Of a stretch of DNA of 15,781 nucleotides, positions 15,339 through 15,781 are shown piece after piece. Made by a program: the position numbers and the translations under genes. This stretch comes from Blastocladiella britannica (taxonomy: Eukaryota; Blastocladiomycota; Blastocladiomycetes; Blastocladiales; Blastocladiaceae): NCBI GenBank assembly GCA_025349905.2, contig MU624776.1, positions 8,638-24,418 of the forward strand, in the 5' to 3' direction. Below the pieces are notes generated by a model. The model was not told the DNA's origin. It saw only the letters and a list, made by a program, of their open reading frames with translations, and did no database searches. How positions within the stretch are numbered: the stretch's first letter is position 1; each line of letters opens with the position of its first letter.

Positions 15339-15781
15339 ATGATTTTTTTTGGAGGATCAATGACCGTTCAAAAAGGTGCCTCGTTGATGCGACGAGGATT
15401 CGCTTTCGAAAATGCACTCAGCAGACGATGTCGTCCCTTAGCCGGAAAAACACTGGCAATGCACTTGTCACTTTCATTTTCAGACATCCCAATTCGACGT
15501 GCAGTGAATTCGCTAGATGGTTTGTCCAAGTCAGTGCTTGTGCGACACTCTATTAAATTTGCAGAGGCGCGTTTTACAGCGTTCTCATTCGACAAAAACA
15601 TCGTGTGCTTGTAGTTTTTACTGGCCGGTCAATGGCAGTTCCTACCAGTGTCAATTGGAATTTTGGACTTTCTGCCCCCCTCCCCCTTTTTTTTTGGTGA
15701 GTTGGCGATTGACTCAGGGCTGCAGAATACAAAAAAATTTGATGTCTCTGATCAGGGTCTCACTGTCTTCCCATTCCCCCA
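15339..15781. other. Unassigned 3' region with overlapping open frames on both strands
   Basis: No gene is supported. A + strand frame of 91 codons begins at ATG 15339, directly after the upstream stop, and a 77-codon - strand frame spans 15601-15368 (starting MFLSNENAVKRAS). They overlap almost entirely, and neither has a domain I recognise. The stretch to about 15610 is poorer in G/C at third positions than the neighbouring genes, hinting at different origin, perhaps a repeat fragment. A hairpin-forming CCTCGT...ACGAGG occurs near 15379-15397. From 15611 onward the sequence is T- and C-rich (homopolymers near 15675-15695) with nothing I can name. Confidence 0.35.

Overview
The window reads as nuclear DNA of a GC-rich, gene-dense eukaryote, most likely a zoosporic fungus of the Blastocladiomycota type (inference). 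The support is: short introns of 54-66 bases, gene gaps of roughly 20-190 bases, coding sequence rich in G/C at third positions, a fungal-style SulP transporter with fused STAS and cyclic-nucleotide-binding-like domains, and large ankyrin-like proteins full of L-x-W-W motifs. No rRNA, tRNA, CRISPR array or prokaryotic-style operon was seen. Species was not determined.

Layout. Bases 1-846 hold no gene I can support. On the + strand follow an ankyrin-like WW-repeat gene with an in-frame TAG and a long Asp/Asn microsatellite (847-2511) and a tandem pair of BTB/POZ genes. The first BTB gene (2576-3827) is split by a 248-base solo LTR (3405-3652) with a 5-base target duplication; the second (4000-4992) is intact. 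On the - strand lie a three-exon SulP-family transporter of the yeast Vsb1/YGR125W kind (9561 down to 5074, 1455 residues) and, upstream of it, a large WW-repeat protein with an F-box-like start and an acidic tail (12174 down to 9751). Head-to-head with the latter, only 16 bases between start codons, a + strand gene (12191-14422, three exons) encodes a WW-repeat protein with five exact 33-residue units and a predicted C-terminal membrane hairpin. A small unrecognised multi-pass membrane protein (14514-15338) follows. The last 443 bases are unassigned.

Themes. Three of the seven genes carry the same ankyrin-like WW repeat in different settings (F-box-like, interrupted, membrane-anchored), and two more encode BTB proteins. 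F-box and BTB proteins are known substrate adaptors of cullin ubiquitin ligases, so the region may be a fast-changing cluster of protein-interaction or adaptor genes; that is inference. Signs of turnover are direct: a solo LTR insertion, a nonsense codon, microsatellite growth inside a gene and a tandem duplication. The SulP transporter looks like a conserved housekeeping gene among them, with a likely vacuolar location.
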